Of a stretch of 47,775 nt of DNA, positions 39,125 to 47,614 are shown one piece after another. The translations under genes and the position numbers were made by a program. Every line of letters starts with the position of its first letter. Position 1 is the first letter of the stretch. The notes beneath the pieces were generated by a model. It searched no databases. It saw only the letters and a program-made list of their open reading frames with translations, and was not told where the DNA came from. The stretch is from Gemmobacter sp964439015 (GTDB lineage Bacteria > Pseudomonadota > Alphaproteobacteria > Rhodobacterales > Rhodobacteraceae). The stretch spans positions 1 through 47,775 of the forward strand of contig CAYTMV010000012.1 of assembly GCA_964439015.1 (NCBI GenBank), read 5' to 3'.

Positions 39125-39940
39125 ATGGACCTGATGACCCTTCTGCCGTTTTTCCTGATCCTTGCTGCGGTGGGGGCTGTGGCGGGCGTGATCGCGGGCC
39201 TGTTGGGCGTGGGCGGCGGCATGGTGCTGGTGCCGGCCTTCTACTACACCTTTGCCGCGCTGGGGCATGACGGGCCACAGTTGATGCAGCTGTGCGTCGG
39301 CACCTCGCTGGCAACGATCCTTGCCACCTCGACCCGCTCGCTCCGCGCCCATGCGGCGCGGGGGGCGGTGGACCGGGATTTACTGCGCGGCTGGGCGCCG
39401 GCGATTGCGATCGGGGCCGGGGCAGGGGCGCTGCTGGCCTCAAGCCTGAAATCCGATACGCTGACGGCGGTCTTTGCGGTGCTGGCGGCCCTCGCGGGGC
39501 TCTGGATGCTGCTGGGCCGCAAGGATCTGCGGCTGGCCGATCACCTGCCGCACGGGCCGCGCGCCTGGGGGATGGGGGGCGCGCTGGGGCTGGCCTCGGC
39601 GGTGATGGGCATTGGCGGTGGCACCTTCGGCGTGCCTCTGATGACCCTGCACGGGATGGCGATCCACCGCGCGGTGGGCACGGCCTCGGGGCTGGGGCTG
39701 ATCATCGCCGCGCCGGCCACCCTTGGCTTCCTGTTCACCTGCGTCGAAAATCCGCCGCCCCTGTCGATCGGCGCGGTCAACCTGCCGGCGTTTGCGCTGG
39801 TGGTGGCGATGACGCTTTTGACCACGCCCCTGGGCGTGCGGCTGGCGCATGGCATGAATCCTGCGCCCCTGAAACGTGCCTTCGCGCTGTTTCTGATCGC
39901 AGTTGCCGCCAATATGGGCCGCAAGGCGCTGGGTTGGTAA
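39125..39940 (+). CDS. TSUP-family (TauE/SafE) membrane transporter
   Basis: 271 residues with about eight membrane helices. The family duplicates GVGGGMVLVPAFYYTFAALG in the first half and MGIGGGTFGVPLMTLHGMAI in the second. It probably exports sulfite, taurine-derived or similar small anions. It is a single gene, 40 bases after dusA, and convergent with the DUF1289 gene. The substrate cannot be read from sequence; the sulfur genes earlier in the window make sulfite export plausible but they are 9 kb away. Confidence 0.9.
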   Translation: MDLMTLLPFFLILAAVGAVAGVIAGLLGVGGGMVLVPAFYYTFAALGHDGPQLMQLCVGTSLATILATSTRSLRAHAARGAVDRDLLRGWAPAIAIGAGAGALLASSLKSDTLTAVFAVLAALAGLWMLLGRKDLRLADHLPHGPRAWGMGGALGLASAVMGIGGGTFGVPLMTLHGMAIHRAVGTASGLGLIIAAPATLGFLFTCVENPPPLSIGAVNLPAFALVVAMTLLTTPLGVRLAHGMNPAPLKRAFALFLIAVAANMGRKALGW

Positions 39941-39955
39941 GGCCGAAGGGCGCCG

Positions 39956-40183
39956 TCAGCCGCCGGTCCGGCCCGCGCGTCCGCCGCGGCGCTTGACAAG
40001 GGTGGCGGCGCGGGCGGGCAGTTCGGCCATCACCTTGCGCCGCGCCTCGGGCGTCATCGTGGACCAAAGGCCGATCTCGTCGCGGCTGCGATGGCAGCCC
40101 ACGCAGATCTGCGCCTCGGGATGGATGACGCAGATCTTCACGCAGGGGCTTTCGATCTCGGCGCGTTTCCAGATTTCGTCCAT
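39956..40183 (-). CDS. DUF1289-domain protein
   Basis: 75 residues from ATG 40183, with GGAGGGG just upstream (within the ruvX stop). GTG 40189 is an alternative. It contains SPCVKICVIHPEAQICVGCH, the four-cysteine DUF1289 motif (CxxxC...CxxC), followed by RSRDEIGLWSTMTPEARRKV and a basic tail. Small Fe-S or zinc-binding protein, function unknown. It is the last gene of the leftward ccmI-ruvX operon. Confidence 0.85.
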   Translation of the reverse strand: MDEIWKRAEIESPCVKICVIHPEAQICVGCHRSRDEIGLWSTMTPEARRKVMAELPARAATLVKRRGGRAGRTGG

Positions 40184-40185
40184 CC

Positions 40186-40656
40186 TCACCCCTCCAGATG
40201 TTTCAGCCGGTCCAGCGCGCCCTGCAGGATAAAGCCGGCGGCCACATGGTCAATGCGCTCGGCCCGCTTGGCGCGGCTGAGATCCGCCTCCAGCATGGCG
40301 CGTTCGGCGGCCACGGTCGAGAGGCGTTCGTCCCAGAAGGTGATCGGCAGATCGGTCATGCGGCTGAGGTTCTGCGCAAAGGCGCGGGTCTTCTGCACCC
40401 GCGGACCGATGCTGCCATCCATGTTCAGCGGCAGGCCCAGCACCAGCCCGCACACGCCGCGCTGGCCGACCAGCGCCAGAAGGGCATTGGCGTCCTCGGT
40501 AAACTTTACCCGGCGCAGGGTCTGCATCGGCGTCGCCACGCCCCGCCGCAGGTCCGAGACCGCGATGCCGATGGTCTTGTCGCCCAGGTCGAGGCCGAAC
40601 AGCGCCCCGCTTGGGGGCAGGGTTGCTGCAAATTCGCGGATGTCGGGCAGGATCAT
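40186..40656 (-). CDS. ruvX: Putative pre-16S rRNA nuclease / Holliday junction resolvase-like (YqgF)
   Basis: 156 residues from ATG 40656, overlapping the ccmI stop as ATGA. The RNase H-like fold has catalytic Asp in GLDLGDKTIGIAVSDL, LGLPLNMDGSIGPRVQKTRA, and FWDERLSTVAAERAMLEADL with Glu and later DHVAAGFILQGALDRL. YqgF/RuvX removes the 5' end of pre-16S rRNA in E. coli. The long frame upstream to 41022 is not conserved. Confidence 0.92.
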   Translation of the reverse strand: MILPDIREFAATLPPSGALFGLDLGDKTIGIAVSDLRRGVATPMQTLRRVKFTEDANALLALVGQRGVCGLVLGLPLNMDGSIGPRVQKTRAFAQNLSRMTDLPITFWDERLSTVAAERAMLEADLSRAKRAERIDHVAAGFILQGALDRLKHLEG

Positions 40657-41900
40657 TCGGCCACGCCCGCCTGCAGGGCGGCGGCCCGGATCATCTCCAA
40701 TTCGTCCGGGCGGTCGGCAAAGCGGCTTTGTGCCTCGGTCCAGATGGCGCGGGCGCTGTCGGTGTTGCCCATGACGCCATAAGCATTGATGAGTTTCGCC
40801 CAATCCTCGGCAGGCCCCCCCTCGGCGGCCAGACGCTCGGAGAGTTGCGAGACCATGCCTGCGATCATCTGCTGCCGTTCCTCGGGGGTCATGCTGGCGG
40901 CGGCCTCCATGTCGGATGCGCTGGGGCCGGGGCCTGCCGCGCCGGCCATGGCCGGAGGGGTATAGCGCACGCCGGCGGCTGCCGCCATGTCGCCGATCTG
41001 GGCATGCAGCGGTTCGGTCCACGGCTCGCCGGGCCGGGCGCGCTCGATCAGCGCGCGCCAGATCTGGAAACCGCGGTCGGGCCGGCCCAGCTGCACCTCC
41101 ATGATCCCCAGATAATAGCTGGCAGTGCCGTTCTTCGGGTCGCGGGCGAGGGCTTCGGCCAGCGCGGCCTCGGCCTCGGGGGTCACGGTGCCGCCGGCGG
41201 CCATCACCATCAGTTCGGCCAGCGTGGCGTGGTCATCGGCGGTGTCGGCGGGGGCTTTCAGCGCCACCACCTGCGCCATCGCCTTGCGGGCTGCGGCGTA
41301 ATTGCCCAGCTTGGCCTCGTTCTGGGCCAGAAGCTGCTGGCCGACGATATCCTCGGGATTTTCGGCCACCTTGGCGCGCAGCTGCTGCATCAGGTTCAGG
41401 TAATTCGCGTCGGCGCCTTCGGGCAGGGTCGGGGCAGGCTGGGCGGCCTCGGCCACCTCCTGGCTGGGGCGGGCGGCGCGCAGCCGCTCGGCCTCGGCGA
41501 TGCGCTGGGCCATCGGCTGATCGGGCAGGCCCGGCGCGCCCATCTGCATATAGGCCCAGACCGAGCCCGCCAGCGCCACCACGATCACGCCGGTCGCCAG
41601 CATCGAGACGCCGCCCGCGGTCACGACCGGGGCGCGCGTGTCGGCCTGCAGCTTGCGGTCGGCTTCCAGCAGGCGGCGCGAGACCTCGGTCTTCAGGCGC
41701 TGGCCTTCCTCGGCCTCGATCTGGCCGCGGGCGATGTCACGCTCGATCTCGGCCAGCTGGACGCGATAGACCTGAACGTCTTTCAAAGCCTCGGGCTCGC
41801 CCGCCTCCAACGCGGCGCCGCGCCGCAGGCCAAGCAGCAGCAGCGCCGCCACCAGCGCCACCATTCCGCCCGCCGTCATCCAGAAGATCGCCATATCCAT
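40653..41900 (-). CDS. ccmI: c-type cytochrome biogenesis protein CcmI
   Basis: 415 residues from ATG 41900. Two N-terminal membrane helices (MAIFWMTAGGMVALVAALLL and VSMLATGVIVVALAGSVWAY) flank a leucine-zipper-like loop (ALKDVQVYRVQLAEIERDIA). The periplasmic part from about 150 contains tetratricopeptide repeats, for example DPKNGTASYYLGIMEVQLGR and PAEDWAKLINAYGVMGNTDS. CcmI holds apocytochrome c during haem ligation with CcmFH. No other ccm gene is in the window. The ATG at 41894 is an alternative. Its promoter would lie in the TGTCGC-rich region shared with soxB. Confidence 0.9.
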   Translation of the reverse strand: MDMAIFWMTAGGMVALVAALLLLGLRRGAALEAGEPEALKDVQVYRVQLAEIERDIARGQIEAEEGQRLKTEVSRRLLEADRKLQADTRAPVVTAGGVSMLATGVIVVALAGSVWAYMQMGAPGLPDQPMAQRIAEAERLRAARPSQEVAEAAQPAPTLPEGADANYLNLMQQLRAKVAENPEDIVGQQLLAQNEAKLGNYAAARKAMAQVVALKAPADTADDHATLAELMVMAAGGTVTPEAEAALAEALARDPKNGTASYYLGIMEVQLGRPDRGFQIWRALIERARPGEPWTEPLHAQIGDMAAAAGVRYTPPAMAGAAGPGPSASDMEAAASMTPEERQQMIAGMVSQLSERLAAEGGPAEDWAKLINAYGVMGNTDSARAIWTEAQSRFADRPDELEMIRAAALQAGVAE

Positions 41901-41918
41901 CGCCACGCGTCCCTTGCC

Positions 41919-42069
41919 TGTCGCCCCTGATGTAACCGCAGCCAGCCGCGCGTGAAACCCCCGCAGGGGCGACAAAGCGCCCACCTCACGCCGACCTGAT
42001 GTCGCAGCATTTCGTGGATGTCGCAAAATGCCACGTTTTGCCGCGCGCATGTATGGCGGAAATGCGACA
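41919..42069. promoter_or_regulatory. Cluster of TGTCGC motifs before soxB
   Basis: TGTCGCCCCTG (41919-41929) and CAGGGGCGACA (41964-41974) are a perfect 11-bp inverted repeat. TGTCGCA occurs at 42000 and 42019 as direct repeats 19 bases apart, and TGTCGCATTTCC is found inverted at 42058-42069. Five sites in 150 bases between ccmI and soxB suggest an operator region, with 19-base spacing typical of AraC-type half-sites. Confidence 0.55.
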
Positions 42070-42114
42070 ATCTGTCAGACATGATTCAAACGTCCCCAAC
42101 CGGAGTCGGCCCGT

Positions 42115-43362
42115 ATGAAACGCTATTCCGCCTTTGCCGTCGCGCGTGAGGCCTTGCGCTTCCACCAGGGATGGGAGCGCGCCTGGCGCAGCCCCGCCCC
42201 CAAAGCCTCATATGACGCGATCATCATTGGCGCGGGCGGGCATGGCCTCGCCACCGCCTATTATCTGGGCAAGAACCACGGCATCACCAATGTCGCGGTG
42301 ATCGAGAAGGGCTGGCTGGGCGGCGGCAACACGGGTCGCAATACGACCATCATCCGCTCCAACTATCTTCAGGACCCTTCGGCGGCGCTGTATGAAAAGG
42401 CCCGCAGCCTGTATGAAACCCTGAGCCAGGACCTGAACTACAACGTGATGTTCAGCCCGCGGGGTCTTTTGATGCTGGCGCAGACCCACCACGAGGTCCG
42501 CGGCTATCTGCGCACGGTGCATGCCAACAACCTGCAGGGCGTCACGACCGAGTGGATCGGCCCCGAAAAGGTCAAGGAGCTGGTGCCGATCATCAATATC
42601 GACGGCCCGCGCTATCCGGTTCTGGGCGCGCTCTATCAAGCGCGCGGCGGCACCGCCCGCCACGACGCCGTGGCCTGGGGCTATGCCCGTGCCTGCTCTG
42701 ACATGGGCATGGATATCATCCAGCAATGCGAAGTGACCGCGGTGCGCCAGTCGAACGGCCAAGTGACCGGGGTCGAGACGACCAAGGGCTTCATCGGCTG
42801 CAAGAAGCTGGGCGTGGTCGTCGCCGGTCATTCCGGCCAGCTGGCCGAGATGGCGGGCTTCCGCCTGCCGATCGAGGCGGTGGCGCTGCAGGCGCTGGTC
42901 TCCGAGCCGATCAAGCCCTGCATGGACGTGGTGGTCATGGCCAACACCGTCCACGGCTACATGTCGCAATCCGACAAGGGCGAGATGGTGATCGGCGGCG
43001 GCACCGACGGGTTCAACAACTACACCCAGCGCGGCAGCTTCCACCACATCGAGGAAACCCTGCGCGCGCTGGTCGAGACCTTCCCGATGATCTCGCGCCT
43101 CAAGATGCTGCGCCAGTGGGGCGGGATCGTGGACATGACCGGCGACCGGTCGCCCATCATCTCGAAGACCCCGCTGGGCAACTGCTTCTTCAACTGCGGC
43201 TGGGGCACCGGCGGCTTCAAGGCGATCCCCGGCTCGGGCTGGGCGATGGCCGAGCTGATGGCCAAGGGCCAGCCCGGCCCGCTTGCGGCGGATTTCTCGA
43301 TGTGGCGCTTCAAGGAAGGCCAGTTCATCGACGAAAGCGTCGCGGCAGGGGTGGCGCATTGA
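42115..43362 (+). CDS. soxB: Sarcosine oxidase beta subunit
   Basis: 415 residues. The FAD-binding domain has the GxGxxG motif at IIGAGGHGLATAYYLG and GWLGGGNTGRNTTIIRSNYL, which includes the covalent-flavin region (the conserved His and adjacent Asn/Thr are read as RNTTIIRSNY, typical of the heterotetrameric enzyme). TPLGNCFFNCGWGTGGFKAI closes the fold. With SoxA it oxidises sarcosine to glycine and 5,10-methylene-tetrahydrofolate, with H2O2 as product. It is first gene of soxBDAG. Confidence 0.97.
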   Translation: MKRYSAFAVAREALRFHQGWERAWRSPAPKASYDAIIIGAGGHGLATAYYLGKNHGITNVAVIEKGWLGGGNTGRNTTIIRSNYLQDPSAALYEKARSLYETLSQDLNYNVMFSPRGLLMLAQTHHEVRGYLRTVHANNLQGVTTEWIGPEKVKELVPIINIDGPRYPVLGALYQARGGTARHDAVAWGYARACSDMGMDIIQQCEVTAVRQSNGQVTGVETTKGFIGCKKLGVVVAGHSGQLAEMAGFRLPIEAVALQALVSEPIKPCMDVVVMANTVHGYMSQSDKGEMVIGGGTDGFNNYTQRGSFHHIEETLRALVETFPMISRLKMLRQWGGIVDMTGDRSPIISKTPLGNCFFNCGWGTGGFKAIPGSGWAMAELMAKGQPGPLAADFSMWRFKEGQFIDESVAAGVAH

Positions 43363-43426
43363 TGACCCGTCCGACACCGTTCCGCGCCGTTCGCGCGCAT
43401 ACCCAGATCAACGCAAAGGCCCGCAC

Positions 43427-43750
43427 ATGCTGATCCTTGAATGCCCCTATTGCGGCGTGAAGGCCGAAGAAACCGAACTGTCGCCCGGCGGCGAGGCGCA
43501 TCTGAAGCGCTTTGGCCCCGGCTCCTCGGATGAGGATTTCGAGGCCTACATGTTCGCCCGCAAGAACCCCAAGGGCGTCCATTTCGAACGCTGGCGCCAC
43601 AGCTATGGCTGCGGCAAGTGGTTCCTGGCCGCGCGCTGCACCGCCACGCTCGAGGTCTTTGGCACCTATCCCGCCCAGACCACCGAGCCGCCCGAAGACA
43701 TCATCGCCAAGATCAAGGCCAAGCGGCCGGACTGGAAGGGTTACAAATGA
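43427..43750 (+). CDS. soxD: Sarcosine oxidase delta subunit
   Basis: 107 residues from ATG 43427. It starts MLILECPYCGVKAEETELSP; the zinc ligands are the two cysteines of CPYC, a His in RWRHSYGCGKW and the Cys of GCGKWF. EDFEAYMFARKNPKGVHFER is the conserved core. The structural subunit holds the heterotetramer together. Sixty-five bases separate it from soxB, and its stop overlaps soxA as ATGA. Confidence 0.96.
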   Translation: MLILECPYCGVKAEETELSPGGEAHLKRFGPGSSDEDFEAYMFARKNPKGVHFERWRHSYGCGKWFLAARCTATLEVFGTYPAQTTEPPEDIIAKIKAKRPDWKGYK

Positions 43751-46725
43751 GCACCCGGATTTCCAAGGGTGGCCGCCTGATCGACCGCGGCACCGCACAG
43801 GACTTCACCTTCAACGGCAAGCGGATGCGCGGGCTGAAGGGCGACACGCTGGCCTCGGCGCTGCTGGCCAATGACCAGCTGCTGCTGGGCCGCAGCTTCA
43901 AGTATCACCGCCCGCGCGGTCTCGTCGCCTCGGGCGCCGAAGAGCCGAACGCGCTGGTGAACATGGGCGAGGGTGGCCGGTTCGAGCCGAACCAGCGCGT
44001 GACCACCACCGAGCTGTTCGACGGCCTGACCTGCACCACGCAGAACCACTGGCCCAGCCTCGAATTCGACGTGGGCGTGGTCAACAACTATGCCTACCGC
44101 TTCCTGCCGGCGGGCTTTTACTACAAGACCTTCATGTTCCCGCGTGTGGCATGGAAACATGTGTTCGAGCCGATCGTGCGGCAATCGGCCGGTCTCGGCA
44201 AGGTGCCGAAAGAGCGGGACGCCGACCGGTATGAATATGCCTATGCCTTCTGCGACGTGCTGGTGGTGGGCGGCGGCATTGCCGGCCTGCAAGCGGCGCT
44301 GACCGCGGCCGAGGCTGGCAAGCGGGTCTGGCTGATGGAGCAGGCGGCCCATTGGGGCGGCCGCGCGGTGGTCGATGGCGTGACCATCGACGGCCAGCCG
44401 GCCGAAGCCTGGGTCGAGGCCACGCTGGCCAAGCTGTCGGCGATGGAGAATGTCACCGTCAAGGCGCGCTGCATGGCGGCGGGCAGCTATGACCACGGCT
44501 ATGCGCTGGCCGAGGAAAAGGTGGCTGACCACACCCCCGGCGACGGTCGCCCGAAGAAACGGCTGTGGCGGATGCGCGCCGGTCAGATCATCGCCGCCAC
44601 CGGCGCGATCGAACGGCCGCTGTCTTTCGCCGGCAACGACATCCCCGGTGTCATGCTGGCGGCTGCAGTGCGCGACTATCTGGTCAACTGGGCGGTGACG
44701 CCCGGCGACCGCACCGTGGTCGTGACCAACAATGATGACGCCTATCGCACCGCGATCGCGCTGAAAGAGGCCGGCCTGTCGGTTCCGGTGGTCCTCGATG
44801 CCCGCCCGCGTGCCGAGGGCGAGCTGCCGACCCGCGCCCGCCAGATGGGCATCCGTGTCGAGACCGGCAAGGCCATCGCCATGGTCAAGGGCGGCAAGCG
44901 CGTGACCGGCGTCAAGATCTGCGATCACGCCGGCCAGGGCGCCGCGCTGGAAGAGATCCCCTGCGATGCCGTCGCCATGTCGGGCGGCTGGTCGCCGGTG
45001 GTCCACCTCTGGAGCCATTGCGGCGGCAAGCTGTTGTGGGACGAGGGGCAGGCGATGTTCCGCCCCGATCCCAACCGCCCGCCGCTGAACCATGACGGTT
45101 CGGCGATGGTGGTGACGGCGGGTTCGGCCTCGGGCCATCTGCATGCCGCGGATATTCTGGCCGATGCCGCGGCAGCAGCCGGTGGCAGCACCGCCGCGCG
45201 CGCCGATGCCCCGGCCGAACAGCCGCTGATGCCGGTCTGGGTGATGCCGCAAGGTGCCGCGCCTGCCAAACGCATGAAGATGTGGCTGGATTACCAGAAC
45301 GACGTGAAAGTCTCGGACGTCCAACTGGCCGCACGCGAAGGCTATGAATCGGTCGAGCATACCAAGCGTTACACCACGCTGGGCATGGCCACCGATCAGG
45401 GTAAGCTCAGCAATATCAACGGCTTGGCCGTGCTGGCTGGCGCCCTGAACACGCCGGTCCCGCAGGTCGGCACCACCACCTTCCGCCCGCCCTACACGCC
45501 GGTCACCATCGGCGCGCTGGCTGGCGAGGCCCGTGGCGATATCTTCCAGCCGCTGCGTCGCACCCCGATGCATGACTGGCACCTCGCCAATGCCGCCTAC
45601 ATGGAGCCGGTCGGTCTGTGGCAGCGTCCCTATTGCTACCCGCGCGCCGGCGAGACGCATGAGCAGGCCGTCCACCGCGAGGTGCTGAACACCCGCAACA
45701 ACGTGGGCCTGCTGGACGCCTCGACGCTGGGCAAGATCATCGTCAAGGGCCCGGATGCCGGCAAGTTCCTCGACATGCTCTATACCAACGTCATGTCGAC
45801 CCTGCCGGTGGGCAAGTGCCGCTATGGTCTGATGTGCAACGAGCAGGGCTTCCTCAGCGATGACGGCGTGGTTGCGCGCATCGACGAGGATACCTGGCTC
45901 TGCCACACCACCTCGGGCGGTGCGGATCGCATCCATGGCTGGATGGAAGACTGGCTGCAATGCGAGTGGTGGGACTGGCAGGTCTATACCGCCAATGTGA
46001 CCGAGCAGTATGCCCAGGTTGCCGTGGTCGGCCCCAAGGCCCGCAAGGTTCTGGAAAAGATGGGCGGCATGGATGTCTCGAAAGAGGCCTTCCCGTTCAT
46101 GACCTGGATCGACGGCACGCTCGGCGGCTTCCCGGTCCGGGCTTACCGGATCAGCTTCTCGGGCGAACTCAGCTACGAGATCGCGGTGCCGGCGGCGCTG
46201 GGCAACGCCTTCTGGGAGGCGCTGCACAAGGCCGGCGCCGAGTTCGGGGTCATGCCCTACGGCACCGAAGGCCTGCACGTGCTGCGCGCCGAAAAGGGCT
46301 TCATCATGATCGGGGACGAAACCGACGGCACGGTGATCCCGCAAGACCTGAACCTCGACTGGGCGATCTCCAAGAAGAAGGCCGACTTCCTCGGCAAGCG
46401 CGGACAGGAGCGGCCCTATCTGGCCAGCCCCGACCGCTGGAAGCTGGTCGGCCTCGAGACGCTGGACGGCAGCGTGATCCAGGATGGCGCCTATGCGCCG
46501 GCCCCGGGCGTCAATGCCAATGGCCAGCGCAACACCCAGGGCCGCGTCACCTCGACCTATTACTCGCCCACGCTGGGCAAGGGGATCGCGATGGCGCTGG
46601 TCAAGGGCGGCCTGACCCGCAAGGGCGAGGTGATCGAAATGACCAAGCTGGACGGTGGCACCGTGCAGGCCCGGATCGTCGATCCGGTGTTCTACGACAA
46701 GGATGGGGAAAAACAGAATGTCTGA
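43747..46725 (+). CDS. soxA: Sarcosine oxidase alpha subunit
   Basis: 992 residues from ATG 43747. An N-terminal Fe-S-reductase-like domain (about 20-100, with GRSFKYHRPRGLVASGAEEP) precedes the dinucleotide-binding part (VVGGGIAGLQAALTAAEAGK and AATGAIERPLSFAGNDIPGV) and a C-terminal GcvT-like domain (from about 600: RREVLNTRNNVGLLDASTLG-type start VHREVLNTRNNVGLLDASTL and FMTWIDGTLGGFPVRAYRIS). The GcvT domain binds tetrahydrofolate and catches the methyl group. It forms the tetramer with SoxB, SoxD and SoxG. Confidence 0.97.
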   Translation: MSTRISKGGRLIDRGTAQDFTFNGKRMRGLKGDTLASALLANDQLLLGRSFKYHRPRGLVASGAEEPNALVNMGEGGRFEPNQRVTTTELFDGLTCTTQNHWPSLEFDVGVVNNYAYRFLPAGFYYKTFMFPRVAWKHVFEPIVRQSAGLGKVPKERDADRYEYAYAFCDVLVVGGGIAGLQAALTAAEAGKRVWLMEQAAHWGGRAVVDGVTIDGQPAEAWVEATLAKLSAMENVTVKARCMAAGSYDHGYALAEEKVADHTPGDGRPKKRLWRMRAGQIIAATGAIERPLSFAGNDIPGVMLAAAVRDYLVNWAVTPGDRTVVVTNNDDAYRTAIALKEAGLSVPVVLDARPRAEGELPTRARQMGIRVETGKAIAMVKGGKRVTGVKICDHAGQGAALEEIPCDAVAMSGGWSPVVHLWSHCGGKLLWDEGQAMFRPDPNRPPLNHDGSAMVVTAGSASGHLHAADILADAAAAAGGSTAARADAPAEQPLMPVWVMPQGAAPAKRMKMWLDYQNDVKVSDVQLAAREGYESVEHTKRYTTLGMATDQGKLSNINGLAVLAGALNTPVPQVGTTTFRPPYTPVTIGALAGEARGDIFQPLRRTPMHDWHLANAAYMEPVGLWQRPYCYPRAGETHEQAVHREVLNTRNNVGLLDASTLGKIIVKGPDAGKFLDMLYTNVMSTLPVGKCRYGLMCNEQGFLSDDGVVARIDEDTWLCHTTSGGADRIHGWMEDWLQCEWWDWQVYTANVTEQYAQVAVVGPKARKVLEKMGGMDVSKEAFPFMTWIDGTLGGFPVRAYRISFSGELSYEIAVPAALGNAFWEALHKAGAEFGVMPYGTEGLHVLRAEKGFIMIGDETDGTVIPQDLNLDWAISKKKADFLGKRGQERPYLASPDRWKLVGLETLDGSVIQDGAYAPAPGVNANGQRNTQGRVTSTYYSPTLGKGIAMALVKGGLTRKGEVIEMTKLDGGTVQARIVDPVFYDKDGEKQNV

Positions 46726-47275
46726 TCTGAAGCCGGTTTCCCCCCTCAACGGGGCCAGCACCAAGGGCTTTGCAACCGTGCGCGAGATCGGCCCGCTGGG
46801 CATGATCTCGTTGCGGGCCAAGCCCGATGTCCCGGGTCTGGCGGCGGCGGTCAAGGCCGTCACCGGCACCGACCTTCCGGCCCCGCGCCGCGTCATCGAG
46901 AATGGTGAGCGCGCGACGGGCTGGATGAGCCCGGACGAATACCTGCTCATCCTGCCGCGCGCCGACGTGCCCGCGGCGCTGGCGGGGCTGGTCGAAAGCC
47001 TGAAAGGCCAGCACCATCTGGCGGTCGACGTGTCGGACGCTCGCGCGGTGTTCCGCATCGAGGGCGAGAAGGCCGATCAGGCGCTGATGAAGCTTCTGCC
47101 GGTCGATTTTGCCACGCTGGAACCGGGCGAGTTGCGCCGCTCGCGCGCGGCACAGGTGGCAGCGGCGGTCTGGAAATCGGGCAACGGCTATACGCTGGTG
47201 TCGTTCCGCTCGGTCGCGGCCTATGTGTTCGGCGCGCTGAGCCATTCGGTGCAGCCTGGCTCCGAGCCGCTCTGA
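46718..47275 (+). CDS. soxG: Sarcosine oxidase gamma subunit
   Basis: 185 residues from ATG 46718, overlapping the soxA end by 8 bases. It is GcvT-like at low similarity: FATVREIGPLGMISLRAKPD, RATGWMSPDEYLLILPRADV and RRSRAAQVAAAVWKSGNGYT. The C-terminus YVFGALSHSVQPGSEPL is typical of SoxG. A terminator follows 25 bases later. Glycine-cleavage or folate genes that often accompany the operon are not seen here. Confidence 0.93.
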   Translation: MSDLKPVSPLNGASTKGFATVREIGPLGMISLRAKPDVPGLAAAVKAVTGTDLPAPRRVIENGERATGWMSPDEYLLILPRADVPAALAGLVESLKGQHHLAVDVSDARAVFRIEGEKADQALMKLLPVDFATLEPGELRRSRAAQVAAAVWKSGNGYTLVSFRSVAAYVFGALSHSVQPGSEPL

Positions 47276-47300
47276 GCCGGATCGAAAAACCTCCTCTCAG

Positions 47301-47330
47301 CCCCGCCGTCTCCTCCGGCGGGGCCTTTTT
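47301..47330 (+). terminator. Terminator of the sox operon
   Basis: CCCCGCCG (47301-47308) pairs with CGGCGGGG (47316-47323) around a 7-base loop and is followed by CCTTTTT. It ends the soxBDAG transcript 25 bases after the soxG stop. Confidence 0.85.
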
Positions 47331-47361
47331 CGTTTGGTCGCAAGGCGATGGATGCGGTGTC

Positions 47362-47494
47362 AGGGGGCTTTGCCCCCTCGGCGCGTGCCGCGCCTCACCC
47401 CCAGGATATTTGGGCCTGAATGATAGTCGGGCGCATTCATCATTCAGGCTCAAATATCCCGGGGGAGTCCCGAAGGGACGGGGGCAGCGCCCCC
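47362..47494. repeat. Inverted pair of Rhodobacteraceae-type stem-loop repeats
   Basis: Two related units face each other. Their heads (47404-47424 and 47439-47459) are 21-bp inverted repeats with one mismatch. The left unit ends in hairpin AGGGGGC-TTT-GCCCCCT (47362-47378). The right unit has GTCCC-GAA-GGGAC (47467-47479) and GGGGGC-AGC-GCCCCC (47480-47494). The right unit matches the copy at 15998-16057. Confidence 0.8.
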
Positions 47495-47548
47495 TCTTGG
47501 CGGGTGGCCTGCGGTCCGGACCTGAGGCGGTTTGTTCCGTGGCGGGCC

Positions 47549-47578
47549 TTGACCTTCGGCGGTCGAGGCCTCTTATTG
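47549..47578 (+). promoter_or_regulatory. Candidate sod promoter
   Basis: TTGACC (47549-47554) and TTATTG (47573-47578) are 18 bases apart, ending about 37 bases before the sod ATG. A small inverted repeat, GACC-N6-GGTC (47551-47564), overlaps the -35 box and could be an operator. Confidence 0.4.
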
Positions 47579-47614
47579 CTGGGGTAGCGAACAGTTCCGA
47601 CAGGAGAATTTTTC

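Noticed and set aside
43741..47058. A minus-strand open frame of about 1100 codons opposite soxDAG
   Set aside because: Antisense to the sarcosine oxidase genes, with no conserved domain; a codon-bias shadow.
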